Shown: positions 43,423-52,237 of the stretch, piece by piece | How positions within the stretch are numbered: the stretch's first letter is position 1 | How the letters are laid out: each line of letters begins with the position of its first letter | Assembly (NCBI RefSeq): GCF_029774175.1 | Contig: NZ_CP103834.1 | Span: 1,002,501 to 1,066,500 of the forward strand | DNA length: 64,000 nt | Origin: Actinobacillus genomosp. 1 | Lineage (GTDB): Bacteria; Pseudomonadota; Gammaproteobacteria; Enterobacterales; Pasteurellaceae | Direction of reading: 5' to 3' | Made by a program: the position numbers and the translations under genes | Notes under the pieces: generated by a model | What the model was told of the DNA's origin: nothing | The model's input: the letters and a program-made list of their open reading frames with translations, nothing else | The model's database searches: none

Positions 43423-44691
43423 TTAATTTAATAATCTCTGAATTAATGTAGTATAGATATTTGCACCGGTCAGTAATTGTTTTTCATCAAAATCGAACTC
43501 AGCTTCGTGATGACCTGCAGTACGATCCGCACCGACAATAAAATAGATTGCTTTACCGCCTCGCTCTTGTACTCTTCTGCCTAGAATCGTTGCATCTTCA
43601 CTCGCATTAAAAGCATAGTCCGAGGTCGAATCATGCACTTCCGGTTGAACAATCGCAATTTCCTCAATCAATCTAATTAATTCCGGATCATTAACCATAT
43701 CAACGGCTTCACCCATAATTTCCGTTTCATAGCTTACCCCGAAACTGATCGCGATACCTTGCGCTATCTGCATGACTTGATCAACCATATACTGATTAAT
43801 CTCTTTATTCTCACCTCGAACTTCCAATTGAAGTTCTGCTTTTGAAGGAATAACATTACGTCCTTCTCCCGCTTTCAATACCCCGACATTAATTCTCGTC
43901 ATACCTTGCCCATGGCGAGCGATACCATGTAATTGAGTCACTGCATGTGCCGCCGCCAGTAATGCGTTTTTACCGACTTGCGGAGCTGCTCCGGCATGAG
44001 CCGGTTGTCCAAAGTATCGAATATCAATTTTAGTGGTGGAGAGAAAATTGCGAGGATTTGCCAATACCGTTCCGCTATTTGCGCAGAAACTGATATGTGA
44101 ACTGGCAAAATAATCCGCATCGTCAATCACACCGCTTGCAGCGATTGCCGCAGCACCTCTAACTCCTTCTTCAGCCGGTTGGAATACTATTTTTACTTTA
44201 CCGCTATATTTGTCTTTATTCTGCGATAACCATAATGCCGTGGCTAATCCCATCGCAATATGTCCGTCATGACCACACGCATGCATAAAACCGTCATTTA
44301 ATGAAGCAAACCCCAATTGATTGGGAATATGTGTATCCGATTTTGTTTCCGAAACATTAACACAATCTATATCGAAACGTAACGCAACCGTTTTACCTGA
44401 TTTTCCCGAATCAAAAATCGCAACGCATCCCGTATATCCATCCATTCTGTCGAGCCATTTTTGTTTTGCTCCATACGCAATCGCATTAGCAATACCTTTC
44501 TCAACCACATTTTTATTACGACCGCGAACAAATTCTTCATTGATAATCTGTTTGCCTAATAATAGTTCCGCTCCCATTTCATCTAAATAGTCAGCAATAC
44601 GGCTGGTTGTCCAAAACTCAGACCAGCCCGTTTCCGGGAAACGATGGAACTCTCTGCGCCAAGCTATAAGTTTTTCTAAACTGATCGACAT
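43423..44691 (-). CDS. M20-family amidohydrolase (AbgA-like)
   Basis: 422 residues. Zinc peptidase of family M20D, resembling E. coli AbgA (p-aminobenzoyl-glutamate hydrolase) and other N-acyl amino acid hydrolases. Motifs: WRREFHRFPETGWSEFWTT near the start, DIDCV (metal Asp), HACGHDGHIAMGLATAL (metal His/Asp), FQPAEEGVRGA (catalytic Glu pair) and a C-terminal AGHHEAEFDF His. The start is ATG 44691 with AGGTGG seven bases upstream; the in-frame GTG at 44700 lies on that site. Downstream of pepE and the DcuC-like gene on the same strand; AbgB and AbgT partners are absent. Confidence 0.83.
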   Translation of the reverse strand: MSISLEKLIAWRREFHRFPETGWSEFWTTSRIADYLDEMGAELLLGKQIINEEFVRGRNKNVVEKGIANAIAYGAKQKWLDRMDGYTGCVAIFDSGKSGKTVALRFDIDCVNVSETKSDTHIPNQLGFASLNDGFMHACGHDGHIAMGLATALWLSQNKDKYSGKVKIVFQPAEEGVRGAAAIAASGVIDDADYFASSHISFCANSGTVLANPRNFLSTTKIDIRYFGQPAHAGAAPQVGKNALLAAAHAVTQLHGIARHGQGMTRINVGVLKAGEGRNVIPSKAELQLEVRGENKEINQYMVDQVMQIAQGIAISFGVSYETEIMGEAVDMVNDPELIRLIEEIAIVQPEVHDSTSDYAFNASEDATILGRRVQERGGKAIYFIVGADRTAGHHEAEFDFDEKQLLTGANIYTTLIQRLLN

Positions 44692-44723
44692 AATAACCAC
44701 CTATCATCCTAATTTAATCAGAT

Positions 44724-44754
44724 AAAAAATAAGCCACACATTTTGGTGCGGCTT
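44724..44754 (-). terminator. Intercistronic terminator before the abgA-like gene
   Basis: On the minus strand AAGCC-GCAC pairs with GTGT-GGCTT around a CAAAAT loop and is followed by ATTTTTTA. It lies between the DcuC-like gene and the abgA-like gene, so expression of the latter is probably reduced. Confidence 0.6.
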
Positions 44755-44765
44755 CTCTTTAATTT

Positions 44766-46058
44766 TTACAACATAAACAACGCCAAGAACAGGGTGGCTA
44801 AAATCATACCCGGTGCAGTACGTTTTACCATCTCGACCGGACTGACCATTGCCAAACCTGCGCAAACAATCGTTACCCCGGCAATCGGTGACATGGTACG
44901 ACCGATAGCACCGGCAATTGCTGCCGCCATACCTAAATTCACATGGGTATAACCTAACTCAACCGCATGCGGTGTTACTGCGGTATTAAACGCAATTGCC
45001 GCCGCATCGCCCGAACCGGTCACAATCCCCATTAAGAATGGTCCGATAGTTGCTCCCCAACGCACAAATTCATTTGAGTGTTTAAGGAATTCAATTGCCG
45101 AATCCACTGCACCGGTTGCTTTTAAGCCGGATACAAATACGCTTGCGGCAATAATAATACCGAGAACATTAGCATACGAATTACCCATACCGTTGAAGAA
45201 TTCTTCGGTAATTTTCACCGGTGAAATACGAGTGACGATAATCGCATAAATCGCACCGATTAACATCGCTTGCGGTACGCCCATTTTTGTCCATTCTAAG
45301 CCCGGTGTTTTTTGTAATTCGGTACCACCGATAACAAGGATAATTAACGGTAATAACGGAGCAAGCGCATATAACGGATTAACACCGCTAAACTTGGTTT
45401 CCGCATTTTGGTTTTCAGCTAAATAAGCTTTACGATGTTCTTCGCCGTAATCTTTAAAAATAATTGCCATCAAAGTTAAAGCAACTGCACCGATAGCACC
45501 AGCGATCATAGTATAAGGTGCATGAGAAAGGTTCACTTCGGTAATGGTTAAATTCGACATTTCACTAATCATTGCCGAGTGAGAAGATCCCGGGCTCATC
45601 ATCGAACCGAATGTTCCCGCCAAAATTGCCGCACCAGCGGTTGCAGGACGTACGCCCGCACTTTTTAATACCGGAATTAAAGTTGCACCCACCGCAGCCG
45701 CACAACCTGCCGCAGAAGGAATCGCAATATTAATAAAGAAGGTAATAATGGTCGCAATCGGGATTAAAAAGAATTTAAGACCGCTTAACGGCTTAGTAAG
45801 CAAATGCACCAAATGCGTATCGCATTGGGTGTATTTCATTACATAAGCAAAACCCATACTGGAACAAATCGCCATAATCAGACCGCTTGAGGTCATTGAT
45901 TTGGCAAAGGCGTCTAATGCCCCCATCGGATTAAGTGTTACGACCGACATAATTAAACCGATACCGATTAATACCGTTCGGGTGTCATATTTTTTAATCA
46001 ACAGGTAAACCGTGACCACAATGCCGATAATGGCAACAAAAGGTTTGAGTTCATCCAT
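44766..46058 (-). CDS. DcuC-family C4-dicarboxylate transporter
   Basis: 430 residues with about twelve hydrophobic spans. Family motifs include SSMGFAYVMKYTQCDTHLVHLL, FFINIAIPSAAGCAAAVGATLIPVL, GTFGSMMSPGSSHSAMISEMSN and GIVTGSGDAAAIAFNTAVTP. DcuC carriers exchange fumarate, aspartate or succinate during anaerobic growth. Somewhat shorter than E. coli DcuC. Ten bases downstream of pepE and therefore cotranscribed with an aspartyl dipeptidase, which fits transport of aspartate-derived dicarboxylates. Confidence 0.85.
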   Translation of the reverse strand: MDELKPFVAIIGIVVTVYLLIKKYDTRTVLIGIGLIMSVVTLNPMGALDAFAKSMTSSGLIMAICSSMGFAYVMKYTQCDTHLVHLLTKPLSGLKFFLIPIATIITFFINIAIPSAAGCAAAVGATLIPVLKSAGVRPATAGAAILAGTFGSMMSPGSSHSAMISEMSNLTITEVNLSHAPYTMIAGAIGAVALTLMAIIFKDYGEEHRKAYLAENQNAETKFSGVNPLYALAPLLPLIILVIGGTELQKTPGLEWTKMGVPQAMLIGAIYAIIVTRISPVKITEEFFNGMGNSYANVLGIIIAASVFVSGLKATGAVDSAIEFLKHSNEFVRWGATIGPFLMGIVTGSGDAAAIAFNTAVTPHAVELGYTHVNLGMAAAIAGAIGRTMSPIAGVTIVCAGLAMVSPVEMVKRTAPGMILATLFLALFML

Positions 46059-46068
46059 AATAAATTCC

Positions 46069-46773
46069 TTAGTAGTTAAATGTTGAATTTACCGCTTTAG
46101 TATCAAGCTGCATTTTTTCACTAAAACAAAGAATATCTTGCGCACCGAGTACGGTCGCTTGTTCGCCTTGAATATGTAATGCGGTACCTTCCGGCATTGC
46201 ATAAACCAAAGATTGAGGATTCACGATTAAAAATTCTTCTAAACGTTCTTCTCGACTTTCGCCGTTATGCCCTTGCATTTTGCCGGAAATAAAATGCGGA
46301 TTGATTTGATGAGGGAAAAGATTTAACGCATTAAAAGACGGCGGATAGGTAATCGGCATATCATTGGTAGTCATAATCGAGCTGCCTGCGACATTCGCAC
46401 CGGCACTCCAGCCGAAATAAGGCGTCCCGCTATTTACTTTGGCTCGAATGGCATCCAATAAGTCATGTTCATACATCTGTTTCAATAAACAGAACGTGTT
46501 ACCGCCGCCAATCGCAATCACATCCGCTTGTTCGATAATATCGCGATGTTGTTTGCCTCGATGTACCGAGACGATTTCAACCTCTAAAGATTGTAATGCG
46601 TTTTGTACGGTCGTTTCATATTCATCAAATGAACGGCGTACTCCCGCATACGGTACGAAAGCGACTTTCTTACCTTTATAATCTGCTAAGAATTGTGCTA
46701 ACCACGGTAAAGTATGTACTAAATAAGCCGTATCCTTATATTTGGAACCACTCATTAACAACATATTTTTCAT
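46069..46773 (-). CDS. pepE: Alpha-aspartyl dipeptidase (peptidase E)
   Basis: 234 residues, serine peptidase family S51; cleaves dipeptides with N-terminal Asp. The nucleophile Ser123 is in FGWSAGANVAGSS and the GGGNTF motif is at ~89-94; an acidic/His dyad follows. GAGGAG precedes ATG 46773. First gene of the pepE-dcuC-like-abgA-like operon, with a promoter and CRP-like site upstream. Confidence 0.94.
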   Translation of the reverse strand: MKNMLLMSGSKYKDTAYLVHTLPWLAQFLADYKGKKVAFVPYAGVRRSFDEYETTVQNALQSLEVEIVSVHRGKQHRDIIEQADVIAIGGGNTFCLLKQMYEHDLLDAIRAKVNSGTPYFGWSAGANVAGSSIMTTNDMPITYPPSFNALNLFPHQINPHFISGKMQGHNGESREERLEEFLIVNPQSLVYAMPEGTALHIQGEQATVLGAQDILCFSEKMQLDTKAVNSTFNY

Positions 46774-46805
46774 ATTGACTCTCCTCTATAATTTTATAGA
46801 TTCAC

Positions 46806-46834
46806 ATTATCCCGTTAGATAAATAAAAAGCAAA
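46806..46834 (-). promoter_or_regulatory. Candidate promoter of the pepE operon
   Basis: On the minus strand a -35-like TTGCTT, a 16-base spacer and -10 GATAAT (46811-46806). The predicted start is near 46799, about 60 bases from the centre of the CRP-like site at 46851-46866. Confidence 0.45.
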
Positions 46835-46850
46835 AACAAAACTTCTATTT

Positions 46851-46866
46851 TTTGACAGTTGTCACA
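46851..46866. promoter_or_regulatory. CRP-like site upstream of pepE
   Basis: TTTGA-CAGTTG-TCACA, nine of ten conserved half-site bases, at a class I distance from the pepE promoter candidate. Confidence 0.5.
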
Positions 46867-47024
46867 AAATAAAATACGTTTCCTACAAATTACTTCTTTA
46901 CTTTCGGATAAATTCTTTCACTTGCAAAAAATCCCTAAAATCCGACCGCTTGCCATTCAAAAAAAGTCGTTTTTAAGGTATGCTAACAGTAATTTTTTTC
47001 GATAAGATTCAAAGGTTAAAATTT

Positions 47025-49610
47025 ATGCAACAACAATATAACCCAAGTGCAATTGAACCTAAAGTTCAGCAATTCTGGGCAGAAAATAAAGTTTTTAAAG
47101 CCGTCAAAGATGTCACAAAAGAGAAATACTATTGCCTTTCAATGTTGCCGTATCCATCAGGTAAATTACATATGGGTCATGTGCGTAACTACACCATCGG
47201 TGATGTGGTTTCTCGTTATCAACGTATGATCGGTAAAAATGTGTTACAACCAATGGGTTGGGACGCATTTGGCTTACCGGCGGAAGGTGCGGCAGTAAAA
47301 AATAATACCGCTCCGGCAAAATGGACTTATGAAAACATTGAGTATATGAAAGGTCAGCTCAAAATGTTGGGCTTTTCTTACGATTGGGATCGCGAAGTAA
47401 CCACTTGCCGTCCGGAATACTACAAATGGGAACAATGGTTCTTCACCGAACTTTACAAAAAAGGTTTAGTGTATAAAAAAACCTCAACGGTAAACTGGTG
47501 TCCGAACGATGCAACCGTGCTTGCGAACGAGCAAGTTCACGAAGGTTGCTGCTGGCGTTGTGATACGCCTGTGGAACAGCGTGAAATCCCACAATGGTTT
47601 ATTAAAATTACCGACTACGCAGAAGAATTATTAAATCATTTAGATAATCTTCCTCAATGGCCTGATCAAGTAAAAACTATGCAACGTAACTGGATCGGTC
47701 GTTCCGAAGGGGTTGAAATCACCTTCAAAATCGTTGGTTCAAATGCGGAATTACCGGTTTACACTACTCGTCCGGATACATTCTTCGGTGTGAGCTATGT
47801 AGCGGTTGCTGCAGCGCACCCGTTAGCGGAAATGGCGGCAGAAAATAATCCGGCACTTGCGGAATTTATTCGTGAAGCGAAAAACACCAAAGTTGCGGAA
47901 GCCGAATTAGCGACCATGGAGAAAAAAGGGATGGCAACCGGCTTGTTCGCTATCCACCCGCTAACAGGTAAAGAAGTACCGGTTTGGGTTGCGAACTTCG
48001 TATTAATGCACTACGGTACGGGGGCGGTAATGGCTGTGCCGGCTCACGATGAACGTGACTTTGAATTTGCTCAAAAATACAGTTTACCAATTAATCAAGT
48101 AATTCAACCGCTTGACGGTTCTGAATGGGATTTCTCAAAGGCGGCTTATACCGAACACGGCAAGCTCATCAATTCAATGGAATTTGACGGTTTGGACTTC
48201 AATGGTTCATTCAATGCGATTGCGGATAAATTAGAAGCAATGGGTGTAGGTAAACGCCAAGTGAACTTCCGTTTACGTGACTGGGGTGTATCTCGTCAGC
48301 GTTACTGGGGTGCGCCAATCCCAATGATGACTACCGAAGACGGCGAAGTAGTGACAGTGCCGATGCAAGATTTACCGGTAATTCTGCCTGAAGATGTAGT
48401 GATGAACGGCGTACAAAGCCCGATCAAAGCGGATCCTGAATGGGCGAAAACCACTTATAACGGCAAACCTGCGTTAAAAGAAACCGATACGTTCGATACC
48501 TTTATGGAATCGTCTTGGTACTACGCACGTTACACTTGCCCACAATATCACGAAGGTATGTTAGATTCGGATGAAGCGAATTACTGGTTACCGGTGGATC
48601 AATATATCGGCGGTATCGAACACGCAACAATGCACTTACTCTACTTCCGTTTCTTCCACAAATTATTACGTGATGCGGGCATTTTAAATTCTGACGAACC
48701 GGCAACCAAACTTTTATGCCAAGGTATGGTGCTTGCCGATGCGTTCTACTATACCAGCCCGACTAACGAGCGTATTTGGGTTAGCCCGACACAAGTAACT
48801 CTTGAGCGTGATGAGAAAGGTCGTATCATCAAAGCGACTGATCCGGAAGGTCGTGAGTTAGTTCACAGCGGTATGACCAAAATGTCGAAATCGAAAAACA
48901 ACGGTATCGACCCACAAGAAATGGTGGAAAAATACGGTGCGGATACAGTACGTTTATTTATGATGTTCGCTTCACCGGCAGAAATGACGCTTGAATGGCA
49001 AGAATCCGGTGTGGAAGGTGCAAAACGCTTCTTAGGTCGTGTATGGAACTTGGTGTATGAATACAGCCAAAATCCTGCGACAACGGCATTAAATGTGGCA
49101 GCATTAAGCAAAGCACAAAAAGAACTTCGCCGTGACGTACACAAAACGATTGCGAAAGTGTCTGACGATATCGGTCGCCGCCAAACATTCAATACCGCAA
49201 TTGCTGCGATTATGGAATTGATGAACAAGCTAACTAGAGCACCGCTGGAAAACGAACAAGATAAAGCGGTAATGGCGGAAGCATTAAGTGCGGTAGTCCG
49301 TATGCTTTACCCAATCACACCACATATCTGTTTCGAATTATGGCAAGCGTTAGGCAATAACGATACGATTGACTTCGCACCATGGGTAGTTGCGGACGAA
49401 TCGGCAATGGTTGAAGACGAAAAATTAGTTGTGGTACAGGTAAACGGTAAAGTACGTGGTAAAGTCACCGTTTCGGCAACAGCAACCGAAGATGAAGTCA
49501 AAGCGATTGCGAAAGCGGATGCAAACGTAGCGAAATTCTTAGAAGGCGTAGAAATCGTTAAAGAAATCTATGTACCGTATAAAATGTTAAGTTTTGCGGT
49601 AAAAGCGTAA
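47025..49610 (+). CDS. leuS: Leucyl-tRNA synthetase
   Basis: 861 residues from ATG 47025 (AAAGG upstream), the E. coli length; the upstream in-frame ATG would add an unrelated segment. HMGH is at 49-52 and KMSKS at ~620. The editing domain contains TTRPDTFFGVSYVAVAAAHP and GTGAVMAVPAHDERDFEFA, and CWRCDTPVEQREIPQWF is the zinc-domain region. First gene of the conserved leuS-lptE-holA cluster. Confidence 0.98.
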   Translation: MQQQYNPSAIEPKVQQFWAENKVFKAVKDVTKEKYYCLSMLPYPSGKLHMGHVRNYTIGDVVSRYQRMIGKNVLQPMGWDAFGLPAEGAAVKNNTAPAKWTYENIEYMKGQLKMLGFSYDWDREVTTCRPEYYKWEQWFFTELYKKGLVYKKTSTVNWCPNDATVLANEQVHEGCCWRCDTPVEQREIPQWFIKITDYAEELLNHLDNLPQWPDQVKTMQRNWIGRSEGVEITFKIVGSNAELPVYTTRPDTFFGVSYVAVAAAHPLAEMAAENNPALAEFIREAKNTKVAEAELATMEKKGMATGLFAIHPLTGKEVPVWVANFVLMHYGTGAVMAVPAHDERDFEFAQKYSLPINQVIQPLDGSEWDFSKAAYTEHGKLINSMEFDGLDFNGSFNAIADKLEAMGVGKRQVNFRLRDWGVSRQRYWGAPIPMMTTEDGEVVTVPMQDLPVILPEDVVMNGVQSPIKADPEWAKTTYNGKPALKETDTFDTFMESSWYYARYTCPQYHEGMLDSDEANYWLPVDQYIGGIEHATMHLLYFRFFHKLLRDAGILNSDEPATKLLCQGMVLADAFYYTSPTNERIWVSPTQVTLERDEKGRIIKATDPEGRELVHSGMTKMSKSKNNGIDPQEMVEKYGADTVRLFMMFASPAEMTLEWQESGVEGAKRFLGRVWNLVYEYSQNPATTALNVAALSKAQKELRRDVHKTIAKVSDDIGRRQTFNTAIAAIMELMNKLTRAPLENEQDKAVMAEALSAVVRMLYPITPHICFELWQALGNNDTIDFAPWVVADESAMVEDEKLVVVQVNGKVRGKVTVSATATEDEVKAIAKADANVAKFLEGVEIVKEIYVPYKMLSFAVKA

Positions 49611-49619
49611 TAACAGTAG

Positions 49620-49645
49620 GGGCGAACTGTGTTCGCCCTTTATTT
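49620..49645 (+). terminator. Terminator-like hairpin after leuS
   Basis: GGGCGAA (49620-49626) pairs with TTCGCCC (49632-49638), followed by TTTATTT. lptE, 70 bases on, has its own structured leader. Confidence 0.65.
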
Positions 49646-49711
49646 GTAGATTATGATGGAAAAGGGCGTTTGTAGTACGCTCATACAAACCAATTCAAAT
49701 GGGAGCTCCCA

Positions 49712-50206
49712 ATGTTAAAAAAACTCACGCTTTTAGCAATATTCGGCTTAAGTGCTTGTGGCTGGCACTTCAAAAATAATGAAGTTCTACCGCAAGATTT
49801 GCGTACACTGACATTTGAAAGTGCCGATCAGCATAGCGATATGTCACGTACTTTACGTCATCAACTACAACTTAACGATGTCGAATTAGTTTCTGCAACG
49901 GAAGGCGTCGCTAAATTACGTCTTGTCGGTGCATCAAGCGATAGTAAAGTCGTTTCGGTATTCAAACAAGCGCGCGAAGCGGAGAAATTACTGACATTGA
50001 ATGTACAAGCGATTGTCGATGTACCGAAAAAAGGTGCGTATCCGTTAGAAGTTTCCGTTCACCGTACTTTCTTTGATGACTCTCGTGCTGCATTGGCAAA
50101 ATCTGCAGAACAAGAAATGATCTTTAAAGATATGTACGAACAAGCTTCTCGCCAATTAATTATCAAAATGGCTGGTTTACATAAAGAATTAAATCAAGCT
50201 AAATAA
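49712..50206 (+). CDS. lptE: LPS-assembly lipoprotein LptE
   Basis: 164 residues. Outer membrane lipoprotein that plugs LptD in LPS export. Lipobox LSAC (Cys16) follows a short signal; GWHFKNNEVLPQDLRTLTFES is the typical N-terminal core, and a C-terminal helix is rich in Gln/Ala. The ribosome site GGGAG lies inside the palindrome TGGGAGCTCCCA that directly abuts the ATG, so translation may be structure-sensitive. Lies between leuS and holA as in other gamma-proteobacteria. Confidence 0.93.
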   Translation: MLKKLTLLAIFGLSACGWHFKNNEVLPQDLRTLTFESADQHSDMSRTLRHQLQLNDVELVSATEGVAKLRLVGASSDSKVVSVFKQAREAEKLLTLNVQAIVDVPKKGAYPLEVSVHRTFFDDSRAALAKSAEQEMIFKDMYEQASRQLIIKMAGLHKELNQAK

Positions 50207-50212
50207 TTCATT

Positions 50213-50302
50213 AACCACCGATAACACGGATTTTTAAGCAAACAAGCGGTCAAATTCTTTTGCTTTTTTGCAATCCGTGTTTATCCATGTAATCCGTGGT
50301 TT
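50213..50302. repeat. CACGGA/TCCGTG-type repeat, copy 4 (with uptake signal)
   Basis: Left arm AACCACCGATAACACGGAT (50213-50231), an inner AAGCAAA...TTTTGCTT pair with an uptake signal ACAAGCGGTC (50242-50251), and right arm units ATCCGTG, TTATCCATG, AATCCGTGGTT. It ends six bases before the holA start. Confidence 0.65.
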
Positions 50303-50307
50303 TCAAT

Positions 50308-51333
50308 ATGCAAAAAGTTTTCCCTGAAGCACTTCCTAACGTTTTATCTAAAAGCCTCTCTCCTTTTTATCTCTTGACCGGGAGTGATCTGCTATTACTA
50401 AATGAAAGCAAAGATCATATCGTGCAAGCCGCTCGTTTAGCCGATTTCGATGAAAAGCAAGAAATTAGCGTTGCCAATGACACTAAGTGGGAAGATCTCT
50501 TTGGAGCCGCGCAATCAAACGGTTTGTTTTTTAATCGTCAAATTATCATTCTAAATCTACCGGAAGCGCCAACCGCGGCACAAATGAAAAATGTTGCCGA
50601 GTTATGTCATTTTAGCCATCCGGATTTATTGCTGATTCTCTGCTTACCGAAATTCAGCAAAGTAATGGAAAAACAAGCTTGGTTCACACAAATCGAAGCT
50701 CAAACGGTGCAAGTTAATTGCCAAACGCCGGAAATTACTAAATTACCTACTTGGCTCTCACATAGAGCCAAGTCGATGGAATTGCAGATTGAGCAGGAAG
50801 CGGTGCAACTACTCTGTTATAGCTATGAAGGGAATTTATTGGCACTAAAACAAGCGTTACAAATGCTGCAACTCCGTTTTACCGACGGAAGAATTTCACT
50901 GGCTCGCTCTAAAGAAGTGGTGGAACAATCCGCACAATTTTCACCGTTTCAATGGATTGATGCACTATTAGAAGGTAAAATTGCCCGTGCAGAACGCATT
51001 TTAAAACACCTACAAAACGAGGAAGTTCAGCCGGTTGTTTTACTACGTATTATTCAAAAAGAATTACTGGTACTATTGGAAATAACACGTTCTCCGCAAC
51101 CGGTGCAAAATAGCAATCAGCCGTTATATATGGGTAATTTACGTGCAGAATTTGACCGCTTGAAAGTCTGGCAAAATCGCCGTCCTTTTTATCAAGCGGC
51201 AGTGCAACGCTTAACTTATAAAAAGTTATATCAACTTATTCAGCGTTTAGCTGAGCTGGAAAAGAAAGTAAAACAAGAATTTAGTGATGAAGTTTGGTTG
51301 GAGTTAGAACGCTTTTCAGCCTATTTTGAATAA
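50308..51333 (+). CDS. holA: DNA polymerase III subunit delta
   Basis: 341 residues from ATG 50308. Clamp-loader wrench subunit. The start PEALPNVLSKSLSPFYLLTGSDLLLLNESKDHIVQAA and the core SYEGNLLALKQALQMLQL...FSPFQWIDALLEG are typical. No clear Shine-Dalgarno: the bases before ATG belong to a TCCGTGGTT repeat arm; an in-frame GTG at 50296 is inside that arm. Third gene of leuS-lptE-holA. Confidence 0.93.
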   Translation: MQKVFPEALPNVLSKSLSPFYLLTGSDLLLLNESKDHIVQAARLADFDEKQEISVANDTKWEDLFGAAQSNGLFFNRQIIILNLPEAPTAAQMKNVAELCHFSHPDLLLILCLPKFSKVMEKQAWFTQIEAQTVQVNCQTPEITKLPTWLSHRAKSMELQIEQEAVQLLCYSYEGNLLALKQALQMLQLRFTDGRISLARSKEVVEQSAQFSPFQWIDALLEGKIARAERILKHLQNEEVQPVVLLRIIQKELLVLLEITRSPQPVQNSNQPLYMGNLRAEFDRLKVWQNRRPFYQAAVQRLTYKKLYQLIQRLAELEKKVKQEFSDEVWLELERFSAYFE

Positions 51334-51342
51334 AAAGTGAAT

Positions 51343-51396
51343 ACGGAAGCTACTACAAGCGGTTAAATTTTATGATAAATTTGCAATAGCTTCCGT
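51343..51396. terminator. Hairpin with embedded uptake signal, holA/yacG
   Basis: ACGGAAGCTA (51343-51352) pairs with TAGCTTCCGT (51387-51396); inside are an uptake signal (about 51355) and TTTATGATAAA-like palindromic bases. It lies between convergent genes. Confidence 0.6.
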
Positions 51397-51408
51397 CATA
51401 GTTATTAG

Positions 51409-51597
51409 TTAGTAATGCCCTTCTAAATCCGAAGTCATCACATCATTTTCAACAGCAGCGATACGCTTTTCTTCATTCGCCCATTCACCTAAATCAATCA
51501 GTTGGCAACGTTCGCTACAAAACGGGCGATATTTATTTTCCGGCTTCCAAACCACTTCTTGATGACAAGTCGGGCAATTTACGATAGTTTCTGACAT
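51409..51597 (-). CDS. yacG: DNA gyrase inhibitor YacG
   Basis: 62 residues. The zinc-binding motif CPTCHQEVVW...FCSERC (two CxxC pairs) is complete; the acidic tail is typical. It binds gyrase and limits its activity in E. coli. Its start overlaps the coaE end by 19 bases. Last gene of the apfABCD-coaE-yacG cluster. Confidence 0.93.
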   Translation of the reverse strand: MSETIVNCPTCHQEVVWKPENKYRPFCSERCQLIDLGEWANEEKRIAAVENDVMTSDLEGHY

Positions 51598-52217
51598 TTG
51601 CTGTCCTTCTGTTGAGCTAAATCTAAATAGGATTGGTGTAATGTTGCGACTCGTGTTTTTATAACTTCGAGACCTTGTTCCAGCGGTAAATTATTTTCAA
51701 TCACATCGTCCGCATAACGTAAGCGTTCTGCTCTGCTCACTTGTGATGCCATGATACCTTTAATCGTTTCAACCTTACTTTGATCTCGTTTCGTAGCTCG
51801 TTCGAGCTGAATGGCTGGTTCTACATCAATCACGATTACTCGATCACAAAATTCAGTAAGGTTATTTTCAATCAGTAGCGGCACCACAAATAATAAATAT
51901 GGTGCGGAACAGGCTTGAATTTGGCGCAACATCTCTTGACGAATGGCAGGATGCAGTAGGTTATTTAACCATATTTTTTCTTGTTCTTGATGAAAAATAA
52001 TTTGGCGTAACTTGGCTCGATCCAGTTCACCTTGTGAGGTTAAAATCTCATCGCCGAAATGCGATGCAATTTTACTTAATAACGGAGTACCTTTTTCAAC
52101 CACTTGGCGTGCAACAATATCCGCATCAATTAACGGTACGCCGAGTTCGGCAAATAAGTTTGCGACTGTCGTTTTACCACTTCCGATACCGCCGGTTAGG
52201 CCTACTACATAGCTCAT
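51579..52217 (-). CDS. coaE: Dephospho-CoA kinase
   Basis: 212 residues from ATG 52217, which gives the usual start MSYVVGLTGGIGSGKT with Walker A GGIGSGKT at 9-16; longer in-frame starts run into apfD. Last step of CoA synthesis. Motifs LIDADIVARQVVEKG and VVPLLIENNLTEFCDRVIVIDVEP are present. Downstream of the pilus genes by 20 bases, the same order as pilD-coaE-yacG in other gamma-proteobacteria. Confidence 0.95.
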   Translation of the reverse strand: MSYVVGLTGGIGSGKTTVANLFAELGVPLIDADIVARQVVEKGTPLLSKIASHFGDEILTSQGELDRAKLRQIIFHQEQEKIWLNNLLHPAIRQEMLRQIQACSAPYLLFVVPLLIENNLTEFCDRVIVIDVEPAIQLERATKRDQSKVETIKGIMASQVSRAERLRYADDVIENNLPLEQGLEVIKTRVATLHQSYLDLAQQKDSKCQKLS

Positions 52218-52237
52218 TTGTGTTCCCATACGAATAA

